DNA of 7,563 nt from Desulfocapsa sp. (GTDB taxonomy: Bacteria; Desulfobacterota; Desulfobulbia; Desulfobulbales; Desulfocapsaceae). This document shows, piece by piece, positions 1 through 6,491 of this stretch. The position numbers were made by a program, and so were the translations under genes. How positions within the stretch are numbered: position 1 is the first letter of the stretch; each line of letters opens with the position of its first letter. The stretch covers positions 1-7,563 of the forward strand of contig DAOWDZ010000042.1 of the NCBI GenBank assembly GCA_030638765.1, given 5' to 3'. Below the pieces are notes generated by a model. That model worked only from the letters and a program-made list of their open reading frames with translations. It had not been told where the DNA came from and searched no databases.

Positions 1-1308
1 CTGAAGGCGTCTTCCTATGGAAACTGCTCCGCGCACAGTGAGATCATGGTCAGGAAACTCTCTGCGGGCAACATCTGATGCTGAGTAGATTGACGCACCA
101 CTTTCATTGACGAGGGTGACAAGAAGGTCTCCGGGTAATTGCAGGTTACAGATAAATTGTTCTGTCTCTCTTCCGGCTGTACCGTTCCCGATGGCAATGG
201 CCTCAATAGTGTGTTCTTGACATTGTTTTCTTATGATATCTGCTGCTTCCAGTTCTTTTTTACCTCCATGAGTAGGATAAATAGTGGAGAAATACAGCAG
301 GTTTCCGAGTTCGTCAAGGCAGACCAGTTTTGCACCTGTTCGGAATCCAGGGTCGAGTGCCAGGACACGTTTCTGTCCAAGGGCAGGGGCTAAGAGCAGT
401 TCTCGAAGGTTGTCACCAAAGACCTGTATGGCTTCTCGATCAGCTTTTTCTTTCAGGCTTTTTCTCAGCTCTTTTTCAAGACTAGGGCAGAGCAGTCTCT
501 TGTAACTTTCGGCCACTGCAAGAGTGAGTTGCTGCGTAAATCGTTCCTTTCTTGAGAAGCGGTTATTGAGAATTGCAAGAGATGATTCTGACGAGGGTTT
601 CAGAGAAAGTCGCAATATCTTCTCACTTTCACCACGGAACATGGCAAGTATACGATGTCCGGGTGCTCTACAGGATTTTTCCTCCCAGTCAAAATAGTCC
701 CGAAATTTGGCGCCGGATTCTTTGTTTTTCTTTACCAAAGTGGAACTCAGGACTGCTTCAGCTGTAAAAAGCTTGCGGAGTTTCGAGCGAATAGCCGAGT
801 CTTCACTGACCCATTCGGCAATAATATCTCTTGCTCCCGCCAGGGCATCATCTTCTGTTAGGATTTCTTTCGCTGGATCAATAAACCCTGAAATTTGCAG
901 ATTGAGGTTCTTTCCATCAAAAATTGCATGGGCCAGAGCTTCAAGACCTCTTTCTCTTGCTATCAGGGCGCGGGTCTTTCTTTTCTGCTTGTAGGGCAGA
1001 TAAATATCTTCAAGGGTCACAAGTTCTTTGGCTTTAAGCAAACTGTTTTTTAATACATCACTTAAGAGGTCTCTGCCGCTCAGTGACTCCATGATCGCTT
1101 TGCGTCGTTTATCGATTTCAGTGAATTTTGCGATTAGCTCTCTGATGGCAGTCACTTTTGTTTCATCAAGTGCCCCTGTCATCTCTTTACGATATCTGGA
1201 AATAAAGGGTATCGTTGCACCCTCTGCTAAAAGATCGGCGGTGGCTCCAACCTGTGATACAGAGAGCTGTAGAGTGTCAGCTATGTTCCTGTGATACATG
1301 GTGGTCAT
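1..1308 (-). CDS. tex: Tex, RNA-binding transcription accessory protein (N-terminal 436 residues; gene continues past the left edge)
   Basis: Reading the minus strand from ATG 1308-1306 gives an open frame to base 1 with no stop. The protein starts MTTMYHRNIADTLQLSVSQV and then shows the Tex N-terminal signature around EGATIPFISRYRKE (about residues 28-42), a YLPYKQKRKTR block (103-113), and GAKFRDYF (199-206). The YqgF/RNase H-like domain follows, with LALDPGFRTG (Asp319), AIGNGTAGRETE, and NESGASIYSAS (Glu402), up to GAVSIGRRLQ at the edge. These match E. coli Tex (773 residues), so the missing half should hold the helix-hairpin-helix and S1 RNA-binding domains. Tex is a cytoplasmic nucleic-acid-binding factor linked to transcription and RNA fate; its exact role is still debated. 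A purine-rich AAGAGAG lies about 6 bases before the start; the Met at codon 4 (1299) is a possible alternative start. It is transcribed away from the 1546 gene. Confidence 0.95.
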   Translation of the reverse strand, partial: MTTMYHRNIADTLQLSVSQVGATADLLAEGATIPFISRYRKEMTGALDETKVTAIRELIAKFTEIDKRRKAIMESLSGRDLLSDVLKNSLLKAKELVTLEDIYLPYKQKRKTRALIARERGLEALAHAIFDGKNLNLQISGFIDPAKEILTEDDALAGARDIIAEWVSEDSAIRSKLRKLFTAEAVLSSTLVKKNKESGAKFRDYFDWEEKSCRAPGHRILAMFRGESEKILRLSLKPSSESSLAILNNRFSRKERFTQQLTLAVAESYKRLLCPSLEKELRKSLKEKADREAIQVFGDNLRELLLAPALGQKRVLALDPGFRTGAKLVCLDELGNLLYFSTIYPTHGGKKELEAADIIRKQCQEHTIEAIAIGNGTAGRETEQFICNLQLPGDLLVTLVNESGASIYSASDVARREFPDHDLTVRGAVSIGRRLQ

Positions 1309-1342
1309 GGTTGCTCTCTTGTTAAGGTATTGTTATAAAATA

Positions 1343-1372
1343 TTTCCATATATAGTATTCCTGCGCTATAAT
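1343..1372 (+). promoter_or_regulatory. candidate promoter for the 1546 small gene, overlapping the tex promoter
   Basis: A perfect TATAAT lies at 1367-1372 with a weak TTTCCA box at 1343-1348 (18-base spacing). It points toward the small gene at 1546 and would leave a leader of about 165 bases. Its -10 box shares bases with the predicted minus-strand tex -10 box, so the two promoters would compete. The -35 match is poor and the long leader makes the assignment tentative. Confidence 0.3.
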
Positions 1373-1398
1373 ATAAAGTAACAAAAAGATTTTCTAAA
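1370..1398 (-). promoter_or_regulatory. candidate sigma70-type promoter for tex
   Basis: On the minus strand a TTTAGA box (1398-1393, 4 of 6 to consensus) and a TATATT box (1375-1370, 5 of 6) are separated by exactly 17 bases, about 60 bases before the tex start codon. The region is AT-rich, so such matches are easy to find by chance. This is a prediction from spacing and consensus only. Confidence 0.35.
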
Positions 1399-1534
1399 AG
1401 TGGTAACGTAACATTCTTTGTCGGCAGGATATGGAAGTGTTTTTCCCAAATTGAGCCGATATGGATTTGAGGTGTTTTGAGAAATTAGCATTTTCGTTCC
1501 AAATCAAGGCAACTTTTAAGCTTTGTAACCAGAT

Positions 1535-1541
1535 AAGGAGG
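1535..1541 (+). promoter_or_regulatory. strong ribosome binding site for the 81-residue gene
   Basis: AAGGAGG, complementary to the 3' end of 16S rRNA over seven bases, lies 4 bases before ATG 1546. It fixes this start and is the main support for a short gene without recognised homologs. Confidence 0.8.
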
Positions 1542-1545
1542 TTTT

Positions 1546-1791
1546 ATGGGAAAGAAATTGGTAACAGTCTGTGTACATTCTGCAAAAGACTTTAAGAAAC
1601 AGGGTAAAAACATTGAAAAACTTGCTAAGAAACAAGGGTTAATAGCAATTCCAAATCGCCTGGCACTTTTTATCGATGGAAAACCTTGTCGTCGCTGGTG
1701 GTTTGCCGATAAAAAAAGTGGCGTTCTGATTTCTGTGGAATATGGTCTGGTGGATATGGAGGCCATTAATTTTCTCACCAATGATATTTAG
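1546..1791 (+). CDS. small basic protein of unknown function (81 residues)
   Basis: I do not recognise this protein. It starts at ATG 1546 behind a textbook AAGGAGG (1535-1541) with a 4-base spacer and ends with TAG, followed by an intrinsic terminator, so it is very likely a real monocistronic gene. The N-terminal half is lysine-rich and probably helical (about residues 14-30, KDFKKQGKNIEKLAKKQ). The middle has a short hydrophobic, probably beta-strand stretch ending in the unusual CRRWWF motif (48-53). The C-terminal half alternates hydrophobic and polar residues (SGVLISVEYGLV). There is no signal peptide, membrane segment or recognisable metal site (two isolated cysteines, Cys9 and Cys48). 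The positive charge and paired tryptophans would fit a small nucleic-acid- or protein-binding role, but that is guesswork. Confidence 0.75.
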   Translation: MGKKLVTVCVHSAKDFKKQGKNIEKLAKKQGLIAIPNRLALFIDGKPCRRWWFADKKSGVLISVEYGLVDMEAINFLTNDI

Positions 1792-1832
1792 TTCCTTTTG
1801 GAGTTTTACGTTTAGATAGTAGCACGTTTTTT

Positions 1833-1873
1833 GGCACGATTGATCCTGATTCCGGGTAAATCGTGCCTTTTTT
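1833..1873 (+). terminator. intrinsic terminator after the small gene
   Basis: A perfect 9-bp stem (GGCACGATT at 1833-1841 pairing with AATCGTGCC at 1859-1867) with a 17-base loop is followed directly by six T residues (1868-1873). It works only in the plus direction: read the other way, the hairpin is followed by an A run. It begins about 40 bases after the TAG of the small gene and separates it from the receiver/PEP-binding gene. Confidence 0.9.
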
Positions 1874-1949
1874 GTGAATGTATCTTTAAATACTGCTTAT
1901 GTATTCCTTCTTTAAGGGCTGATTATTACAGCAGCTCTCTTCCATTTTT

Positions 1950-1978
1950 CTTTCATAAAATATTTCATATGCTACACT
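1950..1978 (+). promoter_or_regulatory. possible promoter for the receiver/PEP-binding gene
   Basis: An extended -10 element, TGC followed by TACACT (1970-1978), is preceded at 17 bases by a weak CTTTCA (1950-1955). It lies after the terminator at 1833-1873 and about 50 bases before the ATG at 2030, where a promoter is needed. The consensus match is modest. Confidence 0.3.
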
Positions 1979-2029
1979 GAATATGCAGGTGATGTTCGTT
2001 TGTGAAAATATGAAGAAGGAAAATTTGGT

Positions 2030-4774
2030 ATGCGTTTTGAATCCGGAAAAATAATTTCTGATTTTGATCCTCACTTTAAGATTTTCCATGAACTCATGCC
2101 TTTTAAGGTCGAGGAAATCCTTCTGGTTTCCAGTCCTTATGATGCCTTCATCATGGAAGAAGATGGGTCGCTTGCTACTCGTATAATCAATGAATATCAG
2201 GGCTTGAATCTCAGTGGTGCTCCTCGTATCACCCTCGTTTCTTCAGGAAAGGAAGCCCTTGAAATCCTACGGAGACAAGCCTTTGACCTGGTAATTACCA
2301 TGCCCAATGTCGGTGGCATGGATGCCTTTGCACTTGGCGCTGCAATTAAACGAATCCATCCTGTTCAGCAGGTTGTGCTTATCTCCCACAGTCTTCGGGG
2401 GATCTATCCTCTTCCTGAAAATGTCGATTGTCAGTCCATTGATGATATTTACCTCTGGTGTTGTGAGGCCGACCTGCTCCTCTCACTGATTAAGAATTTT
2501 GAAGACCACGTCAATGTGGATGCCGATACGGCACGAGCCATGGTTCGTGTGATTATTCTGGTGGAAGACTCCCCGGTTTATCGCTCCACTTTTTTACCAA
2601 TATTATATCATGAGGTCGTGCGCCAGACCCAGGCTGTGCTTGATGAAAGCCTTAACGAACCTCATCGTTTACTGCGGATGCGGGCAAGGCCGAAAATTCT
2701 TACCGCCATTAATTATGAAGAAGCCATTGTGCTTTATGAGGCATATAAGCCCTATGTCTTTGGAATAATATCTGATGTTCGTTATCCACGACGGGGTAAA
2801 GTAGATCCGAAGGCTGGTATCAGGCTTATGGAAAAAATCCGCGAGGAAGTTCCTGATCTCCCCATGCTCATGCTTTCATCGGAGCCTGAAAATAGAAAAC
2901 TAGCCGAAGCAATTCCTGCAATTTTTCTGGATAAAGAATCTCCTTTTATAAAGGATGAAATTCATTCATTCTTTCTTGATTATCTCGGATTCGGTGATTT
3001 TGTATTTCGGCATCCTGACGGAACTCCCATTGCCCGTGCTTCAAACTTGTATGAGTTTGAACAGCGACTTCGGACACTCCCCACAGAATCATTGCGCTAT
3101 CACGCTGAGTGTAATCATTTTTCCAACTGGGTTATGGCACGTGCTGAGGTTGCACTGGCCACTCGTCTCCATCGTGATCATGTGAGTGGAATAAACAGCT
3201 GTTCAGATCTGCGTGATGATCTTATTTTTAAGGTTCATTCACTTAGAAAACTTCGACAGCAGGGTGTTGTTGTGAAGTTTTCCCGCGAATATTTTGACCC
3301 TGAAGTTATGGATTTTGTGAAAATTGGTGATGGGTCAATGGGCGGGAAGGCGCGAGGGCTTGCCTTTATGTGGATGCAGCTGCAACAGTCACGCGATTCC
3401 CATCCAACATTGTCTCAAAACAACGTTACTCTCCCTAAGACTTGTGTGGTTACAGCAAATGGTTTTGATGATTTTATCAGCAAGAACAATTTGCATCTGA
3501 ATAAAGAAGCAACCGATGAAGAGATTGCTGATATCTTTCTTGCTGCAGAACTACCAGGTTGGTTAAAACAGGATTTACGGGCATTTCTGGAAAAGATATC
3601 ATTTCCCCTTTCAGTTCGTTCTTCAAGCCTCCTTGAGGATGCTCATTTCAAGCCCTACGCAGGTCTTTATTCCACCTATTTTCTTGCCAATAGTCATCCA
3701 TCCTTTAGCCTTCGTTGTCAGCAACTCGAAGAAGCTGTAAAGCTTGTGTATGCTTCGACTTGGTTTGAAAGCCCAAGGGCTTACTCCAAGGTGTCAGAAC
3801 AGGGTCGTGAAGATTCGATGGCTGTTATCATTCAGCAGCTTGCTGGTGAGGAATATGGAGACTTCTATTATCCGCATATTTCTGGTGTTGCTCAATCGCA
3901 CAACTATTATCCGATTATGAAGATGAAGGCAGAGGATGGCATTTCACATATTGCACTGGGTATTGGTAAAACAGTGGTGGATGGAGAGCGATCACTCAGA
4001 TTTTCTCCCGGCCACCCAAAACGCCTTGTTCAATTTTCTACGGTGGATGATATTCTCGAGAATTCGCAGCGCCATTTTTATGCACTGGATATTACCCATT
4101 CAACGCAATTGAACCGGGACGGATCAAATCTCGTTAAACGTGTTGTGCAGGATGCGGAGCATGAAGAACCTGTGAAGATTCTATCTTCAACCTATATTCC
4201 AGAAGAACACAGAATCCGTGATACTGTTATGCCGGGTGTTAAAGTTGTTACCTTTGCAAGAATTCTTAAACACAAACTCTACCCATTGCCTGAAATTCTT
4301 ACTGAATTACTCGATCTTGGGCGACGTGGAATGGGCTGTGAAGTTGAAATTGAATATGCAGTGCGTCTTGATGAAAAGATTCAGAAAAGTGAATTCTTTT
4401 TCCTTCAGATGCGTCCCATGGTGACAGGTGGTGAACACGTTGATGTCGCGATCTGTTCGCATGAAATTGATAAAGCCTTTTGTTTTTCAAAATCTTGCCT
4501 TGGACATGGTCGATTAGAGAGTATGGCGGATATCCTTTTGATCAGACCCGAGAGTTTTGATGCCGGAGCCACAAGAACCATCGCCACAGAAATTAATGGA
4601 TTTAATGCAAGACTTCAGGCTGAAAACCGGCCTTATCTGCTGATAGGGCCTGGCCGATGGGGATCTGCTGATCCGTGGCTTGGTATACCTGTGCAGTGGC
4701 GTGATATCTCGGGAGTTGGGGCAATCGTTGAGCTACAGAATGAACAGCTTCATGCTGATCCTTCTCCGGGGTAG
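2030..4774 (+). CDS. dual-receiver PEP/pyruvate-binding (PPDK N-domain) protein, reading frame ended by an in-frame amber codon
   Basis: Starts at ATG 2030 with GAAGAAGGA about 9 bases upstream; 914 codons to TAG. Domains in order: (1) a receiver-like domain, about 28-155, in which the usual phospho-acceptor Asp after beta-3 is absent (FDLVITMPNVGGMD, 85-98); (2) a receiver, about 172-315, with the acidic pair Glu179-Asp180, acceptor Asp249 in IISDVRYPR, Ser283/Ser284 and Lys302; (3) a linker, about 320-425; (4) an ATP-grasp module of the pyruvate phosphate dikinase/PEP synthase type from IGDGSMGGKARGL (431-443). This module has Lys440 in GGKA, Arg530 in PLSVRSSSLLED, and Gln793 and Arg795 in FLQMRPM, which align with nucleotide-binding positions known in PPDK. 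The phosphohistidine swivel domain and PEP/pyruvate TIM barrel are missing, so it is unlikely to make PEP alone. Function is unproven; a phosphorylation-controlled ATP-using regulator is an inference. The frame continues after the stop (next entry). Confidence 0.9.
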   Translation: MRFESGKIISDFDPHFKIFHELMPFKVEEILLVSSPYDAFIMEEDGSLATRIINEYQGLNLSGAPRITLVSSGKEALEILRRQAFDLVITMPNVGGMDAFALGAAIKRIHPVQQVVLISHSLRGIYPLPENVDCQSIDDIYLWCCEADLLLSLIKNFEDHVNVDADTARAMVRVIILVEDSPVYRSTFLPILYHEVVRQTQAVLDESLNEPHRLLRMRARPKILTAINYEEAIVLYEAYKPYVFGIISDVRYPRRGKVDPKAGIRLMEKIREEVPDLPMLMLSSEPENRKLAEAIPAIFLDKESPFIKDEIHSFFLDYLGFGDFVFRHPDGTPIARASNLYEFEQRLRTLPTESLRYHAECNHFSNWVMARAEVALATRLHRDHVSGINSCSDLRDDLIFKVHSLRKLRQQGVVVKFSREYFDPEVMDFVKIGDGSMGGKARGLAFMWMQLQQSRDSHPTLSQNNVTLPKTCVVTANGFDDFISKNNLHLNKEATDEEIADIFLAAELPGWLKQDLRAFLEKISFPLSVRSSSLLEDAHFKPYAGLYSTYFLANSHPSFSLRCQQLEEAVKLVYASTWFESPRAYSKVSEQGREDSMAVIIQQLAGEEYGDFYYPHISGVAQSHNYYPIMKMKAEDGISHIALGIGKTVVDGERSLRFSPGHPKRLVQFSTVDDILENSQRHFYALDITHSTQLNRDGSNLVKRVVQDAEHEEPVKILSSTYIPEEHRIRDTVMPGVKVVTFARILKHKLYPLPEILTELLDLGRRGMGCEVEIEYAVRLDEKIQKSEFFFLQMRPMVTGGEHVDVAICSHEIDKAFCFSKSCLGHGRLESMADILLIRPESFDAGATRTIATEINGFNARLQAENRPYLLIGPGRWGSADPWLGIPVQWRDISGVGAIVELQNEQLHADPSPG

Positions 4775-5065
4775 ACTTTCTTTCAAAATATTACCTCCCT
4801 TGGGATACCGTATATCACAGTTCTGGAGAAAAGAGATGGTTCTACAAAGACCTGCAGCAGTGAGAATGGTGGTAGTTGTCTGGATTGGGACTGGCTTATG
4901 GAACAGGAGGACTTTGAAGACACGACCTTTGTGCGCCATATTCGCCTGCCAGAACCCTTTGTTATGAAGTGTAATGGGAAGGAAGAAATTGCTGTGTTAT
5001 ACGAAAGTGAAGGAAAAGAGGAGACAAATTCTAAGGATACGTGTAGAGAAATAAAACGAGATTGA
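4775..5065 (+). pseudogene. in-frame C-terminal continuation of the PEP/pyruvate-binding protein after the amber codon
   Basis: Directly after TAG 4772-4774, in the same frame, 96 sense codons run to TGA 5063-5065. The translation starts TFFQNITSLGIPYITVLEK and includes DWDWLMEQEDFEDTTFVRHI and a PEPFVMKCNGKEEIAVLYE stretch. From memory, relatives of this family continue after ...LIGPGRWGSADPWLGIPV... with a DPSQG(S/T)HFFQN(I/L)TS segment and end with a short domain containing a FVRH(I/V)-type strand and a K.DG turn; both are seen here. The tail therefore belongs to the upstream gene, giving about 1011 codons in all. It has no good start or ribosome site of its own. Whether it is translated depends on the nature of the amber codon; as written it is a detached gene end. 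Confidence 0.85.
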
Positions 5066-5077
5066 TCTATGATGTTT

Positions 5078-5099
5078 CATGTTAACAAGTGTTAATATG
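5078..5099. promoter_or_regulatory. inverted repeat upstream of gdhA, candidate operator
   Basis: A 22-bp dyad is centred at 5088/5089. The left arm CATGTTAACA (5078-5087) and right arm TGTTAATATG (5090-5099) are complementary at 9 of 10 positions around a 2-base centre, the exception being the pair 5081/5096. It sits 33 bases before the gdhA ATG, between the end of the preceding gene and the ribosome site, has no T run after it, and has the size of a dimeric repressor or activator site. The binding protein cannot be named from sequence. Confidence 0.5.
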
Positions 5100-5121
5100 T
5101 CGATTTGTTAGCCAATTTAAT

Positions 5122-5126
5122 GGAGG
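5122..5126 (+). promoter_or_regulatory. ribosome binding site that decides the gdhA start
   Basis: GGAGG, 5 bases before ATG 5132, selects this start over the in-frame TTG at 5105, which has no Shine-Dalgarno sequence and would add nine residues (MLANLMEAG) not expected in glutamate dehydrogenases. Confidence 0.85.
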
Positions 5127-5131
5127 CAGGT

Positions 5132-6481
5132 ATGAGTGACATTGTCAGTTTGATTAAGAATAGAGATCCCGAACAGAGAGAATTTCATCAGGCAGTTGAA
5201 GAGGTTGTTGCGTCTGTGAAACCTGTGCTTGAACGTAACCCCGAGTATCGACAACAGGCTGTGCTTGCCCGTATTACAGAGCCCGAACGTGTGCTGATGT
5301 TTCGTGTACCATGGATGGACGACGATGGTCAGGTGCATGTGAATCGAGGTTTTCGGGTGGAGATGAACTCAGCTATTGGCCCTTATAAAGGAGGATTACG
5401 CTTTCATCCTTCGGTGAATATCGGGATTATAAAGTTCCTTGCCTTTGAACAGGTCTTTAAAAACTCCCTTACAACGCTTGCAATGGGTGGTGGAAAGGGC
5501 GGTTCTGATTTTGATCCTAAGGGAAAATCAGATGCTGAAGTGATGCGCTTCTGTCAATCATTTATGGCAGAGTTATTTCGCCACATAGGGCCTAATACGG
5601 ATGTTCCGGCGGGTGATATCGGGGTTGGAGCACGTGAAATAGGATTCCTTTTTGGAATGTACAAAAAACTTCGTAACGAGTTTACGGGTGTTCTCACAGG
5701 GAAGAGCTTGAATTGGGGCGGCAGCCTGATCCGTCCTGAGGCTACAGGTTACGGAACAGTATATTTTGCGGCAGAGATGCTTGTAACACGGGGGGAAACT
5801 CTTGAAGGTAAAAGTTGTATTGTGTCAGGTTCAGGAAATGTGGCACAGTTCCTCACCGAAAAAATCCTAGATCTAGGCGGCAAGGTCTTAACACTGTCCG
5901 ATTCATCTGGGTATATCTATGATGAGGAAGGAATAGATCGTGATAAACTCGCCTTTGTTCAGCAGCTGAAAAATATCAGACGTGGACGAATTGGAGAGTA
6001 CACCGAAACATATCCTGGTGCTGTGTATATCCCGGTTGATCCCTTACTTGACCATAATCCACTCTGGAATCATAAGGCTGATTGTGCTTTTCCATGTGCT
6101 ACTCAGAATGAAATTAATGAACAGGATGGAAAAAATCTTGTGGATAATGGTGTGGCTCTTATCAGTGAAGGTGCAAACATGCCGTCTGTCCCTGCAGCAG
6201 TTGATCTCTTTGTTGATCATGGCTTGCTGTATGCTCCTGGCAAGGCTGCAAACGCAGGAGGTGTTGCTGTGTCAGGGCTTGAAATGGCTCAGAACTCCAT
6301 GCGTCTTTCCTGGCCGCGGGAAGAGGTTGATGAACGCTTGAAACAGATCATGAAATCCATTCACAGAACCTGCGTTGATGCTGGTGAAAGTTATGGCGTA
6401 CAGGGTAATTATGTGGCTGGGGCTAACATCGCAGGTTTTGTTAAAGTTGTGAATGCAATGCTGGATCAGGGATTGGTGTAA
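5132..6481 (+). CDS. gdhA: glutamate dehydrogenase, 450-residue hexameric type, probably NADP-dependent
   Basis: 449 residues, against 447 for E. coli GdhA, to which it is very similar throughout. It catalyses reversible reductive amination of 2-oxoglutarate with ammonium to glutamate in the cytoplasm. The substrate domain shows GPYKGGLRFHPSVN (83-96; Lys86, Arg90), MGGGKGGSDFDPKGKS (118-133; Lys122) and PAGDIGVG with catalytic Asp162. The nucleotide-binding domain shows SGSGNVA (232-238) and LSDSSG (255-260). Late conserved blocks are PCATQNE (321-327), SEGANMP (345-351), APGKAANAGGVAVSGLEMAQN (368-388) and GANIAGFVKV. No key residue is missing. NADP preference is inferred from closeness to the E. 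coli enzyme, not shown. It lies 66 bp after the TGA of the preceding frame, with a candidate operator in the gap, and probably forms a transcript with bpt. Confidence 0.97.
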   Translation: MSDIVSLIKNRDPEQREFHQAVEEVVASVKPVLERNPEYRQQAVLARITEPERVLMFRVPWMDDDGQVHVNRGFRVEMNSAIGPYKGGLRFHPSVNIGIIKFLAFEQVFKNSLTTLAMGGGKGGSDFDPKGKSDAEVMRFCQSFMAELFRHIGPNTDVPAGDIGVGAREIGFLFGMYKKLRNEFTGVLTGKSLNWGGSLIRPEATGYGTVYFAAEMLVTRGETLEGKSCIVSGSGNVAQFLTEKILDLGGKVLTLSDSSGYIYDEEGIDRDKLAFVQQLKNIRRGRIGEYTETYPGAVYIPVDPLLDHNPLWNHKADCAFPCATQNEINEQDGKNLVDNGVALISEGANMPSVPAAVDLFVDHGLLYAPGKAANAGGVAVSGLEMAQNSMRLSWPREEVDERLKQIMKSIHRTCVDAGESYGVQGNYVAGANIAGFVKVVNAMLDQGLV

Positions 6482-6491
6482 GAGGCCTACA

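Noticed and set aside
15..1294. Several short open frames on both strands in the first 1.3 kb
   Set aside because: All lie in other frames of the continuous minus-strand tex reading frame, which is supported along its whole length by Tex motifs.
1485..1781. 98-codon open frame on the minus strand opposite the small gene
   Set aside because: It covers nearly the same bases as the plus-strand 81-residue gene, which has the strong ribosome site and terminator. The minus frame has an unstructured composition and no recognisable family, so it is a shadow.
1831..1847. TTGGCACG resembling the -24 element of a sigma54 promoter
   Set aside because: The -12 GC dinucleotide is absent at the required spacing (CC is found), and the bases form the left arm of the terminator stem.
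1874..2029. AT-rich gap before the receiver/PEP-binding gene, checked for a riboswitch, small RNA or leader peptide
   Set aside because: Only a weak promoter-like element and a short GCTG/CAGC pairing near 1916-1934 were seen; there is no stable structure with a T run and no convincing short gene.
4680..4967. 95-codon plus-strand frame spanning the amber codon, considered as evidence of a frameshift
   Set aside because: Its translation does not resemble the family. The original frame itself resumes with family-like sequence directly after the TAG, so no net frameshift is present.
5105..5131. Upstream TTG start that would extend gdhA by nine residues
   Set aside because: It lacks a ribosome site, while ATG 5132 has GGAGG at 5 bases and gives the usual family length.
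6453..6491. Upstream ATG that would extend bpt by 13 residues into gdhA
   Set aside because: The added residues (MQCWIRDWCKRPT) are the shadow of the gdhA C-terminus. ATG 6492 has its own AAGAGG site and fits the family start.
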